A stretch of DNA of 64,000 bases from Cladopsammia gracilis (GCA_022457155.1 JAJGOT010000899.1:95941-159940); one strand, 5' to 3'; positions 11,781 to 24,742 are shown, numbered from the stretch's first letter. Program-made: numbers and translations. The notes: a model not told the origin generated them from the letters alone.

Positions 11781-11827
11781 AGTTAATTTTTGTCGATAAA
11801 AAGCCAACGAAGTTGCCGGAGCGTGTT

Positions 11828-13080
11828 TCACACATATTGATACGATAAATTCTTCTGCCTAGCTCCTGCAGCTGACAAAAACAGAGGTTCGTTGACTGAA
11901 ACAGCAAGGACACCTCCCACAGATTGTACATGGTCTTGTACCAGCCTTTGAGCAACGAACGAGCGCTCTTTAAGGTTCTCAACTTTCAGCTGCTTATTGA
12001 CTGAGAATCCTCTTTCGACACTGGCTTGGCCATGTGATAATATCAGTAGGTCTGCTGCTACTTTCCACAATGATTGGTAGCTTTGCTTCTGTTCCATGTG
12101 AAGATACAAAAAGGAATCAAGTCTATCATTGTTAGGATCATAGTCTTTGAACTCTGATGGAGAAGAGGGGACTTTTGTAATGAATTGTCTAAATAGTTCC
12201 AAAAGGAAATCACAGTCACCTTCCAGAACTTTCCTAGCATTTTCAAGGGTAGTCCAAACTCTTTTGAATTTTGTGATGGAAACATCATGGTCACTCAGCA
12301 TGTTCCTTGGATCTAAGCAAGATATATTTCTCACAAGGGAATACTAAATTGGTGCTTTGGCAATCAGTTTGTAAACTACTTTCACAAGAAACTCCTTGCA
12401 TTCCATCTGAAACTGTGGTCTTGGAAGGGGAAGCATCAATGTTAGAATCAGCAGGGTCAAGTTTTGAGAGCTTCAATGGGGTTTTGGCTTCGCTGATAAC
12501 AGCGTTCTTAATACATCTTCTCATTAATCCTCCAAGCATGCTGTACAGGTCTGTAGCTAGGAAAGGAAGCATTGGCTTGTCAGTTTGATAGACTGTCAAA
12601 GAAGGTGTCACTTGCTTGGTTACTGATAGGAAGAAAGCTGACTTTTGCAGTGGTAAAAGGATATGCAACAAACTCTTGTACAGTTTGAAAGGATTTATTC
12701 TATGCCTGTGGATCTTTCCCTGCCATTACACTCTGAACATACTTGACAATAACGTCCCACATACTCTGTGTACGTTCTGCAACCAACTGTTTACCGAACT
12801 TCAAAGCAAACAATAAGCTGCCTGTTACTTTGGTGAAGTCCTCTCTCCTTGCTGGACTGTCCTAAAAAAGCCAGTTAAAGGTAGAGAATAACCTGTCCAA
12901 TTGCCATCCTAATGCCACAGCACTATCCTTGAATGCTCCATGAAGAATGTATAACCCACAGCTGCCAATGTTCAGCATGTGGCTATTATGCTTTTTTCAC
13001 CTCATCAGTCAGCATACTATAAATTTTCCAACTGACATTGGTCCATCCATTGACAGCTAGTGAGAGAAAAAATTCTTGTA
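11828..13080 (-). pseudogene. hAT-like transposase remnant
   Basis: Fragments of one transposase read on the minus strand in several frames. The C-terminal piece (12334-11828) carries LILSHGQASVERGFSVNKQL and LKERSFVAQRLVQDHV, the hAT C-terminal dimerisation region. The middle piece (12671-12291) carries YQTDKPMLPFLATDLYSMLG. Further 5', a frame near 12990-12885 reads LNIGSCGLYILHGAF, a common hAT-like motif. Several frameshifts and stops separate the pieces, and no intact N-terminal BED finger was found. The 3' end abuts the LINE ORF1 start. No inverted repeats could be assigned. Confidence 0.7.
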
Positions 13081-13416
13081 ATATAGAATTTCATTTCTTG
13101 CACTATGCCCCAGCCTTTGTGCCACTGTCCAACGGGTCCGAGACACAAAATGAACAAATCACGTACGCATTGGAATTGTGAAGATTTGCAATGAAAAAAG
13201 TGTTGATAATTTATACTTTAAAGGGGAGAAAACCAAGTAAGGTGTTTCATTTCTATTGAATAGAGTTTTTCTCTATCCGCTGTTTTTCAAAGGCCTCTGT
13301 GTTTCAGCGACTGAGCACATTATCATATTATGAATGAGGTCACCGTAGCGTTAAATTGTTACATATTGTAATTTTTTGTCGCTGATTATTTGGTCTCGAA
13401 TAATATAATACGAGCA

Positions 13417-14530
13417 AAATGATTCCACCACTACCAACATTTATTTTTTCAATTCTTGCCTTTGTGGTAGAATATTTACCCATTTTACAGGCTACATTTT
13501 TTCGTGGAATTATTCCTCCGCCTCCCCTACCACTCAAAGCTTTTTTGGCAGTTATTGAACAATTTCTTAACCTCTGTTCACGACTGATTGTTCCAATCCA
13601 TGTGATTATCAGACGTCACTACGATGGAAATCGTTGGGTGATACCTGTGGAGCAAAGCGTGTGGAATACACTGGTCATACGTCCTGGCCATACACTTCTG
13701 GCTTTTAACAGGCGAGAGCCCAGGTAGTTTAACGCGAGTTTCGAAAGAATTGGTCCTGACAACAAAGTGCACGTGCAAAACCCTTGGAATCCACATAGGC
13801 GTGTGAGAAGAATGCGTCCCAATGCTCTTGCCTTCATGACAGGATTCTACTTACATTTATATGGCTATGACAATACCACACTAACTACTCTCCGACAGAT
13901 GTTCAGTGTGTCGGCAAGCAATATATATGACACGGTCTTCACAATTGTTCCACTTTTATTCGAACATTACGTTGATAGATACGTGACATGGAACGAGTAA
14001 GATTCATGGACTAATCAACACGGGGAATTCGAGGAGTTTCCAGACGCCATGGGAGCTATTGATGCATTCCCCATCCAAATTAGCAGGCCCACAGGTGATG
14101 CCCAGCATTTATACTATAGACGAGACCGAGGATATCATTTCCTCAATTTTCACGTTGTCATAGACAGTAATGGTTTTTACCAGTTTTCAGGTATCTGGGA
14201 CATGGGACATGTGACTGATGCGGACTGATGCACCTGCCGAACATGGGCTACGAGCAGCAGCTTCACCTCCCCCGCAACACCTATCTTCCAGTTAACCTGC
14301 TAGTGACACCGTTCCGGAGACCAAGACGAGGCAGACCAGATGGTATATGCTATCGCGCAAACCTAGAGTTAGGGAGGACAAGGATTAGGGATGCAAGAGT
14401 ATATCGTGCTGTACCGGGACAGTCTGGTAGATATCGAGGGCATAGATATTTTGTACCTGCTGTTGTGAACGTTGTCCTTGCAATTAATCGACGCCGTCAA
14501 TTGATAAGAAATATCAGGTTGACATTTTAG
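13417..14530 (+). pseudogene. Harbinger-like DDE transposase
   Basis: A broken transposase frame. After an N-terminal segment (13419-13727, one stop), a piece at 13767-14000 reads RPNALAFMTGFYLHLYGYDN and resembles the helical part before the catalytic core. A TAA at 13998-14000 interrupts it. The same frame goes on with AMGAIDAFPIQI, containing the first catalytic Asp, then YYRRDRGYHFLNFHVVIDSN. A shift near 14226 leads to a frame ending at 14530 with an Arg-rich C-terminus. DDE_Tnp_4 endonucleases of PIF/Harbinger elements cut and paste the element. With at least two stops and a frameshift it cannot be functional. Confidence 0.7.
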
Positions 14531-15436
14531 TTCATGAAATGTAAACAATGACCTTGAGTCATCAGTTATCATTTAATTTCAGATCAGTCCAGAATAATGT
14601 GAAATGTGAAGAGGCGGTGAGCGAGAATATCAGACTTAAATAAACCAACTAGTGGGCAATCACAAATCCTGCACTCTGATTGGCTAAGCTACTTCTAGGC
14701 TATATGTCAGCCTACTGTAGCTCCGAAAATGATCAAACATCAACCTTAGTCCAAGCTGTCCTCCTTTTAAAACCTGTGGTGAAAAGTGAACGAGAGGGCC
14801 TAATAAACCCACCGCCACAGGGAACCCATCAGAAAGCCAGGGACTGATCAAAAATAATTGTTTTAAAGGTCTAATTTATCAAAGGAAAGAATTACTTTTA
14901 GTAGTTTTCTCACTACCTTTTCCCATTATTTCTGAATGTCAAAATTTGGCCAACTAGTTGGTTGATACTAAAACAATAGCCCATTTGTGGTAGATGACTC
15001 AATTGTTACTAAAATCATATAGTCGTATCTGGAGAAATAAAACTGAACAACTGACCTCAGTCTAAGATATGTTTATTTTGCTCACATGTTTATGGATAGG
15101 CTGAGTGTGGCTATGACAGTAAGACTAACTGAAACGCGTTTTATCTAAACTTGAAACATTAACGTGAATATGGCACGCAATATTGATGTTCAAATTTCGC
15201 TGACCCATAATTTGAGTTCTTGAGTAACTAACAATGTCTCACGGGAGTCAATTCTTGCGTTCAGCGGCTAGTCTGTAGATTCATCACTGTCACTCGACAA
15301 CTGGGATGATAACTCCAATCCCTGGCTCTGGGCGCTTTCTTTTAAATATTTCATGTGTAGCTTTGCGGCTTCTAAACCTAGCGCCATCAGATTCCCATTC
15401 CATTTGGTCAACTTGAGTCACTTTGGCAGTGCTTTC

Positions 15437-16290
15437 TCACGTTCTTTGGATTTCCCCTTTGACACCTTTTTTGTTTTTCAGTGCTGCCGGAATAGCACCA
15501 GCTAGAGGCTGTTGCTCAGTGTCACTGCCATCGGCTGCACTTAGATCATCTACATCAAATATTGCTGCAGCTGCCTCGACCTGTTCTTCATTTCCTACAC
15601 TCAATCCTCTGGGACACTCAACAACTTCATCCAAATTGGCGGCTTAGTGCTCTTCTAAGTTTGAAGGGTCGCTACAATCGTGGTCAAAACTAGTTGAAAC
15701 ATACGAACATTTTTAATGAAAATCGAATGTCTAACATTTGTTTTTTCTAGAAACTATAGAAATCGCCCCCACCCCTCCCCCTGTTCAATGTTGCTCCGGA
15801 AGAGTGTCGTTGCATTACAGCAATTTGCAGGCTAAAACAACATTGGTAAACGGGAGGCGGGACTCGAAATTTTAGCAGATGGTTTGCGAAAGTCTAAAAT
15901 TTCCCGAAAAACGCGCGTATGTTTCAACAGTTTTGACTACGATTGTAGCTTCAGCTTGTTTGTTGGTTTTCATCGCAAGAATGGCATTTTCAGCTGTCAC
16001 ACTTGGTCCTGGATGAATTACATTTCTCTCCTCTCTCGCTCTTATTTCTTGTGAATTCTTGACTTTGCGCCCAATATTGCCAAGCCTGCTTCAACTACTT
16101 TTGATTCCTTCCCCCTGAACGGCACACTCGTACTTCTTAGCAACGTCGAGAGGCAAGAGCTCTTTGTGACGAGCAATAAAGGACAGGATTTGCTTCCAAT
16201 CATTCCCCTTCTGTTCCACAGCTTGTCTGTAAAGGGTACAGTCAGCCTCAGTTATTGCATTCTTTCTCTGTCCAGTTTTCTTTTGCTTTT
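15437..16290 (-). pseudogene. Myb/SANT-like DNA-binding gene of Harbinger element
   Basis: Read on the minus strand, 16290-15940 gives ITEADCTLYRQAVEQKGNDW then KQILSFIARHKELLP, a Myb/SANT-like tri-helical domain. An in-frame stop follows GEGIKSS, and a basic segment EIRAREERNVIHPGPS comes after. The downstream segment 15634-15437 is acidic and alanine-rich. Harbinger elements typically encode such a Myb-like partner that escorts the transposase to the nucleus and to the ends. It lies convergent with the transposase, inside the same inverted repeats. Confidence 0.6.
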
Positions 16291-16631
16291 TCTGGCCTTC
16301 AAAAGCGAAAAAAGTACCATTTTAAAACCAGTTAATATTTTAAGTTATCTGCGCGATAGGCTATTTTATAGAAACTGTTTTGAAGGTCCTTACCTGCGAA
16401 ATAGCACTCAAATAAATAATCGGGATCTTGTTCTTCCAACATTCTACAACGTCACAAGGAAACTAAATAAATTATAAAACACAGCACGTTCATGCTTCAC
16501 TTGTTTTAGCTCGTGCCCAATGAACAGTAATTAGCACGTTGACAGGTCCTTTGTCCGATTATCGTAATTTGCATGTGAAAAAACATACCCTTTGTTTTTT
16601 AGACTTAAAACAGAGGATACAGAAAAACTCT

Positions 16632-17480
16632 AATACAATTCCCAATAGAGTTTTTCTGTATCCTCTGTTTTTTATTGCAAAAAACAGAGCCTTCTAACAT
16701 GCAGATGTGTGTAAATGTATGCAAATTAGTCGTAGCTGATCTCAAATGTGTATTGCACGTGCATTTTTAAGATTTAAAATTCAACAGCTAACACTGTCGG
16801 TCGCAACGTGGACGTCGACATGGAACCGGACGGAGATGAAATGTTTGATCTCCATTTTAGATCAAGTAAGAGCTTATAAACTGCAAAACATATATACTGT
16901 TTTCTGAATTTTTTTAAATTTCCTTACAAGTGCATCATAACGGAATATGTTCAATATCATTTATGTTTCGATTTCAGAAAAGCCGAGAAAATCAGGCAAA
17001 GAGATAAAGCAAAGAAATAACACTATTACCAAGTAAGAGATGCTTTTGTATTGAAAAGGAATGACCAAAAAAGAGAACGACTGGAAAGAACTTTTGAAGT
17101 TTTTTTGATGAACACAGATATTTTAAGCTCTGACCTTAGGGAGGAATATGAGGTGGCTTTGCAACAAATTAACAACAGAGGTGGTGAAGCCCATCTGTAA
17201 TCGCTTAAGGCTGGTTCTCATATAATCGTCCCGGTCGTCTGAGTCGTTTCAAAAGTTTTTTGCAAGCAACTCAGATGGTCGGGACAAATCAAGCGATTTG
17301 GGTTCTCATATGATCGTTCCCGGTTGTCCGGAACGTCAATAGCGCGGTCATAAACTGGATCCAACAACATGTTTTGGGCACGGGAATCGTAAATCACAGG
17401 AAAATTTTCCAAAAAAAAACATCAATGGTATAGTGAATGGGAAATTGCCAATTACCATTAATGAAAAAGTTGGACAACTC
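16632..17480. other. Mostly non-coding; possible small exons
   Basis: A candidate first exon begins at ATG near 16819 and ends at a donor-like A|GTAAGA. A later open segment at 17019-17200 encodes a charged stretch containing LERTFEVFLMNTDILSSDLR before a stop. The two do not join in frame with the acceptor seen at 16978, so no gene is called. The final part is AT-rich. Confidence 0.3.
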
Positions 17481-18060
17481 CCATTAATGTTTTCTTTGTA
17501 ACTTCACATTAATGTTTAACTGGAATCCCATAAATGGTTATAGTATCAAATTACTCTAATGGTAATTCATTTAAACATTTGTGAAATACCCATTAAACAT
17601 AGATGTTAAACCAAAGAAACAATACTGTTTCTTGTTCTTTAACATTCTTGTTATTTGAATTTACCATTATTGGGAACTTAACAATTCCCAGGGAAAAACA
17701 TTAATGTTTTCAAGAAATCCCACGTTGGTTAGTACCAAATTCCTCTTAATGGTAATTCATTTAAACATTCTATGTAATGTCCATTAAACACTGATGGAAA
17801 ACCAAAGAAACAATTAACTGTTTCTTGTTGTTTAACATTCTTGTAATTTGAATTTACCATTATTGGAAACTTAACAATTCCCGGGGAAAAAACATTAATG
17901 TTTTCAGGAAATCCATGTTGGTTAGTACCAAATTCCTCTTAATGATAATTCATTTAAACATTCTGTGTAATGTCCATTAAACACTGATGGAAAACCAAAG
18001 AAACAATACTGTTTCTTGTTGTTTAACGTTCTTGTATTTTGAAAATATTAAATTTAATGC
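17480..18060. repeat. ~190-bp tandem repeat, CATTAATG-rich
   Basis: About two and a half copies of a unit of roughly 190 bp. GGTAATTCATTTAAAC recurs at 17561, 17751 and (changed by one base) 17944. Each unit also has CAAAGAAACAATACTGTTTC and TTAACAATTCCC. ACATTAATGTTTT words are frequent. No coding. The same vocabulary returns at 29870-30350. Confidence 0.85.
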
Positions 18061-19332
18061 CTTTAACAGAGATAAAATAAACATACCTTGAATCTTAAAG
18101 ATGTTTTACTACTCTTTGAGCAAAACAAAAATAAAAAAAATTATCACACTGTTGGCACACTGCATAACATGAGAGAAGACTGACAACGTTTGGACAAAGA
18201 AACATTTTATTCTACAAAAGACAACTGCTGCCAACACCTGCAAGACCATGAAAATTGATAACAGTAGTGGAGCTTGTGAGGTGAATAATAACTCATTTTA
18301 CCTGTGGAGAATCACGCAGATACATCACAATAATATGAAACACAACAGAACAATACTACCCATGTAAAAAGTCAGGCGGGATCAAGGCGGGATCCCACCA
18401 TTCCCACCCAGGATCCCAGGTGGGATTGGCGGGATCCCGCCTTTGCTGGCACCATGTACATGTCTCATGTAATTGTATAAGAACTTTAAAAAACTTTGCT
18501 TGAAAATATCATCGGTATATTAAGTCTGTGCATCTCATAGAATTTATTGGGTTGCTCATAAGAGACTTCCCAATTTATTGGAATCAAAGCTTATTACAAT
18601 GGGTACACTTTTCAAGTTTAACATTCACTGTCTCCAATGAAAGCTTAAATGAAATATATCCTTTGGCTACCTGCTTATCTCAAGCCATAAAATGTTTAGA
18701 CAATAATTATGACAACTCAAGTTTCTTACTTTTCTGATTCAGGTTTTACCAGTGTTTGTATAATGTTCCATTCACTGAGTTTTCATAATAAATAAACATT
18801 TCTTTATCATTTATTATCAATAGCCTATAATTTCAGAAATCCAGTAAACCTTTAATGTTAAGTTCAAACATAAACAGAAGAATATATATTAGCCAGATTA
18901 CCTTAAGTTCTTACATACATGCATGTGTACATGCAGTCAACAATCTTGTATGCATGGTCCTGATCCTGTTACAATCATTTAGTTACTTCAATTTCACAGT
19001 AAAAATCCATTTAATCCAAACCTTTAGAAGAAGAATTAATCTCTTCAATATACCCTTGGACTTGTTTAAGCAATTCCTAGTTCTTATTTTTAACGGGATG
19101 TCAAAGATTTGAAAGAGAATGGCTTCCACAGCCGCCATCTTGCTTTTGAAACATGAGAAATGGCCGAGTAAACCTGGGGAGAGTGAGCCAGCAGTCAGCA
19201 ATTTTAGCCTATAGAGCGGGCACTGTAGCACTCAAAAAATCGTTTTTTGGTGAAAATTCAAATTCTGGAAGAAAAGTGATGTCAAAAAGAAGCTAAAGAA
19301 CACAAAAAACTAAAACCATTCTAGTCTGGTTT
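18061..19332. other. Non-coding, with one GC-rich hairpin
   Basis: AT-rich sequence without a supportable gene. At about 18373-18443 a local inverted repeat built from GGCGGGATC/GATCCCGCC words stands out from its surroundings and is probably a small MITE. Confidence 0.5.
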
Positions 19333-22300
19333 TTAAAGAACACAAAAAACTGGTTTTAGTTTTTTTATGTCATTTCTGGAGACATTGTCACTGTCACTGT
19401 CAATTTTCACAAACCTTCGTTCTACCAGTGCTTGTGCAACACAATTAATTAAATAATTTTTGTCTTTCTTGAGTGTCTTTAAACCCAGGACCTTTGCCGA
19501 GGATTGCAACTGGCTTCTGCTAATGTCAGACAACCTGACGGCATTGTATACCACACATATGATCAACTTGGCTGTATCATCTGGAAGACCTACAAGAAGG
19601 AAACAAAATAGTTGCTAAATACATTAAATCACAAAAATTGAGGGAAATCCAGTATGATACTGTATATAGGAACTAGGCTTACTGGCAATATTTTATGCCT
19701 TCAAATACAGTAAAAAACAAACCTTTATACGAGTTTAAGTAACTAAGGCACAAGCAAATTGCAATTAGGAAAAATAATTAGGAAAGGCTGCCTACATTTA
19801 CTCTGTTAATTGAGAAATGTAGTGCAACTAAAAATGGCAGGCAAGCAAGGAAGGATACTGGTTGCATGCAGAGATCCACTCACCCACAAAAATATTGCAT
19901 GAGGCTAGCAAATTTTAATGGCAGACCTACATGTAGTTACTTATCTTGTAGTGCAGTCACAGACAATAAGGGGCTTGAAAATCTAGTGAGAATGTTTGAG
20001 CTATACGTTCTTGGACAACTTGGCCTTTAAAAGTCTCCAATTTACAAGCCTTATAAAGGGCTATCACATCCCTGACAAGTGCATTTTCATGTTACATAAC
20101 CATAAAAATAACATTTACTTGATTCATCTGCTGGTTCTTTATTTGTTGGGGAATCTGTACTAGATCTAGAGCTGGGTGAATTCTTCTCCTTATGGGTTGA
20201 AGGGGTAGCCGGTGCACTTCTGTCACCATCTTCACCTGACAGTACTTGGTTTGGGTCGCTTTGAACAATGAGAGTTATTGTCAGACTCGTCATGATCATT
20301 ACTGCTGGAATCAGAAACAGAAACTGTATCTCCAGATTCCTCAGCCTGTCCCTCTGATAGGGACTCTGCAGAGGCACTGCTGCTGTTTTGAGAGGCAGTG
20401 TTTCGTTTTAGAGTCCGCTTGTCAGGCTGCAAATGCAAAAAGTGTTCTTAATGAAGTGGCACATTAAAATTCAGCTCTTGTACATTAATGTCTTTTGTGG
20501 TTTGCTAAACAGTAATGCTTAGTGCTAGAAACTCGTCAATTCTGGGGTTCTCTAGCTCTCCTTTAAGAATTTTTTGACAATAATAATTACAGTGTACATG
20601 AAATATAATGTAATGTAAGTTTTAACAAATTTCACTGGTAACAGTCATTCCCTGCCAAAATGCTTCAATTAAAAAGAATGCCTGCATGATGGGAAAGTAT
20701 GTCGTCATATTTTTAAACAATGTTTTGCTGGTCACTTATAGCAAGATCACGATGTGTCGACCCATTCTCTGTTGCAATTTAACTGTCATAGTGTATGGCT
20801 GCCAAAAGTTGCAAATTCACCGAGTTTTAAGTGCCAAAGAAGTTGGAAAAAGTTGATCTTACCTTGGTATAGTCATGACCCTCCCGTAAGTGGCGTCGAC
20901 GTTCATTTAACACATCCGAAATGTGCTGTTTGATTCCCTCCTTTCCAAAGTGTAATGGTTCAAAAATGCACTCACCCTCCAGTTCTTTAACCAGGTCATT
21001 AAACTCTTTTTGTGCTGTCTTGTTTTTGAATTTTGGGATATTATTGCCCGGCCATTTCTTTACAGCCGCAGTTCTGATAGCTTTCAGCCTAAAAAGAAAG
21101 GATTATGGTTCTTGATTGTTTGTTATACCCCCGCACATGACCCTCATTTTGAGGATAAATTCAATGTGACGTTTACAATGAATTTAAGACCTTATCTTTT
21201 GGGTGTATGTTTAGAAGCATTTTGTGTGTCATATCACAACTCCAACACCGTGGATCAAACCTGATCTCAAGTTTTGAATATGGACCACAAGACCACTGTA
21301 CTTTCCTGAAAATAATTAAGTCAGCACTGACAATAGAAAGAGATGTTAACAGGAAGGGAATTATATGCACCTATAAGCTACATCCTGGTGGGGTGACCCC
21401 AGAGAACCTTCGAGCAATTTGCCATATACACTGTATCAACAAATCCCCCTTGCTCATCCTGTGTGTGGGTGTATTCCCGGCTACTGCAAATGTGACCTAA
21501 TCCCTCCATTCCTGGGCAAAAACTGGCTACAAAAAGGTGCATATCCCATGGGATGCCCATTGATAACTGCATTCAGTTCATCCAACAAAAACATTTTGCA
21601 AATGAAATCAATTTAATTATATTATTTTTACATAAAGGAATTAATCACTTTTGTGTAGCGACACTTACTTAGCTTTGTAGATTCGTTGGTTTAACCGAGA
21701 CAGTGTCTTTAGGGCAGCCTTTGAAGGTTTTGATCTTGTTTTGTCAACAACCACAGGGCCGCGCTCGCAGCCATCAGTGACTTCGGTATTGACAAGACTT
21801 GACAACCTTAGTTGATCACCAACGGTTGTTAAGCCACAGGCTTCAAACTGTTCTGCAGTTGCCCTTTTGGCCATCATTACAAGCGCTCTGCTGTCAATGT
21901 TTTGACCTGTTTGTGAAGGATATAGCAATAAAATGAATGGTTCTTTGGCAGTAAATTAAAATCACAATGGTTGCCAATATTAAGCTAGGCTCTACAACGA
22001 CACTCAAGGTCTATATGTATGAAGTCAACGACGAAATGTTCAGTACAGTCTGGTCTGATTTCAATCACCGGATTTTGGGAGGAAAACTTAAAACGGATCA
22101 ATTTTCCCCGATCAAAGCAGGTAAGAAATTTGGCGCCAAAAGAGTCTGCTATTGAATCCTCGTCAGTGAAGCTACGCGAAGAATTATGAATTTGCAAGAT
22201 TTCTCGCCCAACTTAGAGACTGCAGGTTTTCTAGCACATCTCAAAAACCTAGTCTGTAAAGTGTTTTAGCTTTTAGGATCTAAATGTTTCAGAAATTTTA

Positions 22301-22708
22301 AGTCTTACTAGAACATTACGGCAAATTTTGACAAACAATGTCGGGTGTCGTCTTTCGCGCCAAAACCAAAGGGACTTCAACCAAAGAAGAGATCGAATAG
22401 TTTTTGCTGCAATGTCCAAAGTTTAATAGTTAAATCGCGGAAGGCAATATTGTAGGCTAATGTGTGTCGATAGAAGTCATCAACAACTTAGTTTCAGGCA
22501 ACATTCAAGCGAGAGGTAGACCTATGAAATCAAATACATGTAAGACTAACTTAAGCTTACGTCGGGTCTGTATATGGCACGAATTAAGCTTACTCTTATC
22601 CACAAACTTTTCTGCGACTTCTTCGTTGAACTCCTTTTCTATAAACTCCTTTACCTCAGAAACATTCATTTCCTGAGCGGGAGGTTTCTTACTTTCGCTC
22701 ACTTCCAT
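19333..22708 (-). CDS. SAM-domain family gene, copy A (five exons)
   Basis: Exons on the minus strand: 22708-22594, 21906-21669, 21088-20863, 20426-20119, 19589-19333. The first two join in phase (AAG A|GT, giving DKSQNIDS) to make a SAM domain: MNVSEVKEFIEKEF..FVDK, then ALVMMAKRATAEQFEACGLT and VGDQLRLSSLV. The second and third join as RIYKAK-LKAIRTAAVKKWPG; this exon ends NERRRHLREGHDYTK at a clean AAG|GTAAGA donor. The fourth is Ser/Glu-rich and low in complexity; its two halves are in different frames, so one base is lost or gained or an intron was missed. The last exon carries AKLIICVVYNAVRLSDISRS. SAM domains mediate protein-protein or RNA contacts. Two more copies lie in the window. 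Start chosen at MEVSESKK. Function unknown; it may be a mobile-element accessory gene. Confidence 0.7.
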
Positions 22709-22958
22709 ATCTGGTTCAGTAGTCTCAGTTTTTCGGCGGAAAATAAGCCCAAACAGACCGAAGGCAAGTGTCTGATCGAGCGAACAGTGCTTGAACATGG
22801 GAGCGAGGTTGCACGATGTGATTGGCTCATGATAAGGCACGCTGATGTGTGGTTGGTTCACGATATCATTGCGGTATATCGCGCGGGAAATTCGGCATTC
22901 TCGATCGAATCATGGCGATCAAATGCTCGTCAATATAGCTTCACGAGTTTGCATCAAG

Positions 22959-23152
22959 ATGCACGCTAAAAAGCGAAGATTTGAGCCGGGGCTTTGGTCA
23001 AGAGATGATATCATTATTTGCATCTGTTCACAGTCAAAAAATAGACATGTGCATTGCCCTTGTCCCAGGTGTAATGGTGCTCCTGTTGCACGATCTGTGG
23101 AGTACTTTCATTGGCGAAAACAACAAGAAATTGATGAACTTGTGATCACCAG
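22959..23152 (+). CDS. First exon with CxCxxC motif, divergent to copy A
   Basis: ATG at 22959 opens a 64-codon exon ending at a strong donor, AG|GTAAGC (23152/23153). It encodes a basic start, KKRRFEPGLW, then HVHCPCPRCNG with closely spaced cysteines, and SVEYFHWRKQQEIDELV. Such cysteine clusters open the N-termini of some CACTA/tnp2 transposases, so this may be the first exon of such a gene; that is inference. It starts about 250 bp from the divergent SAM-family gene, so the two could share a promoter. No downstream exon was found before the Penelope-like element. Confidence 0.45.
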
Positions 23153-23183
23153 GTAAGCTTAAGCGCAAAAATCGGCTAAATTG

Positions 23184-23316
23184 TAGAATACCCGGCAAAT
23201 TATTTGCACCTCATTAAATAAGAATGGATCCTTTATCTTGTATTTATATGCCTCGTTCTATAAACGTTCAGCCAATATGTATAAAGCAAAGCGTAAATAA
23301 GTTGCCGGGTATTCTA
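23184..23316. repeat. Short TIR MITE (TAGAATACCCGGCAA)
   Basis: TAGAATACCCGGCAA at 23184 is matched by its exact complement TTGCCGGGTATTCTA ending at 23316, enclosing 133 bp without coding. A related end (TTAGAATACCTGGCTA) occurs near 51051, so the family is dispersed. Confidence 0.8.
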
Positions 23317-23319
23317 AAA

Positions 23320-24742
23320 TCGCTCCCAAAAATCTTTGACTTAAGCTTATTGAATTTATCTATGAGTACGCTTAAGAATAAACTTAAGGCTTAAAGCTTT
23401 AGCTCAAGTCTCGAATTGACTGGTCGGAGTTGCTTGTAATATAATATGTAAACTTTAAATGCCAGCTGTCAGTTGTAGAAGCTTGGTAAGCACAACATTT
23501 ATTTTAATTTTGGTCTGGCAACGTAAGCTTAAGTAGTTATTAAAGAAGTAAAATAGTCTGGGGTCTCACAGAGAATTGAAAAATGCTAGTCTCGCAACAT
23601 CTCAAATTTACCATTATTTGCCACCCATTTTATTAGTTGCTTTGATTTGCAAGATTGAAGGTCATTCGCATACAAATAGATGATTTAATGGGAAACTCTG
23701 AAGTTGAAAACTCATCTAACATTAATATTTGTATATGTACATGTATGTTTAACACCATACAAACGCTCTATTCCAACTCACTTCAAAACAAAACACAACT
23801 GACACAGATATCCCTTTCAGACAAAGATCAAAACAACATATCTTTACCACTAGACCATCAAAGCTGTGGCCGATATTATAGCTGAATAAACCAATTAGAG
23901 GTTTCCGAAACATTCAAGTTTAGAAGCAATAAAATTGCACAATATAAAAAAACCACTTCTAATTCTTTTTTTCCGCAACATTATCATTGCCGCTTCATCG
24001 CTAGACTATATCGATTTTCAGTTTCTCAGCCATCACCCACTTTAAGTTTTAATTTCTTTTCCGGTAGCTTCAATGTTCAAACTTTTAATTATGCGGACTT
24101 ACACTGAACTAAATTTGCATGAAAAATTAGCACCTCGGAAAAATAAACAAAGTAACCAATTACATGCGTTACTAAAACAATAAACCCACACTCTGTTCAA
24201 GTAAAAATATATTTAATAATAACAAAACGCATTAAGGTTTCATCAAATCATTATGTCAACAAAAGCTGTTTTAGAACAACTCAAATCCATGTACTACACA
24301 AATGATAAGGAAATCAAGAACAGAATGTTAGAATGAAATAACTTTACGGACGTAGCGCGAATTCACTATAAGGCCGTATTGCAGTCCTAAATCTTTGTTG
24401 GCTTTTTTCGGAAGCAAAGGTTTCCTCTAAAAACGATTTTACGTTTGGTTCATCTTCGTGTTCGTGAATCCACTTAGTTTTTCCGTTTGAATAATGTCTT
24501 AATTTAACTGACCAATAATTTTCTCCACATCAATAAACTGGGAACTGGTATATTTCTATAACGCCACCTTTATCATCCAAGAAATTTATTATTCGAGGCT
24601 GTTCTCGCAAATCCTTGATCATATGTATAAAAAAAGTAACTAGATAACCATGTTTACTGTTGTGATCAAATGCTAGGGGTACAGAAAGGGTACAGGAGTT
24701 TTCACCACCACCACCACAATTCTATTATTTTATTATTTTGCC
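23320..24742. other. Stretch with no recognised gene
   Basis: AT-rich, with many stops in all frames. Only short open segments, none with a recognisable motif. A CCA-rich run just before 24720 marks the approach to the Penelope-like element. Confidence 0.5.

Larger units (their letters stand above)
13262..16631. mobile_element. Harbinger-like DNA transposon, degraded
   Basis: Left end AGAGTTTTTCTCTATCCGCT (13262) and right end, on the complement, AGAGTTTTTCTGTATCCTCT (16631) form inverted repeats of about 25 bp. Flanking AAT at 13259-13261 and 16632-16634 gives a 3-bp target duplication, the length expected for PIF/Harbinger. The 3.37-kb interior carries a DDE transposase on the plus strand and a Myb/SANT-like gene on the minus strand, the two-gene layout of this superfamily. 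Another copy of the terminal sequence sits at 16646-16670, making a hairpin at the right end. Confidence 0.75.

Noticed and set aside
16819..17200. Two-exon gene starting MEPDGDEMFDLHF
   Set aside because: Exon phases do not match across the visible donor and acceptor, and a stop lies early in the second segment.
21967..22155. 62-codon plus-strand frame ending near AG|GTAAGA
   Set aside because: Lies within an intron of copy A on the other strand, with no motif and no partner exon.
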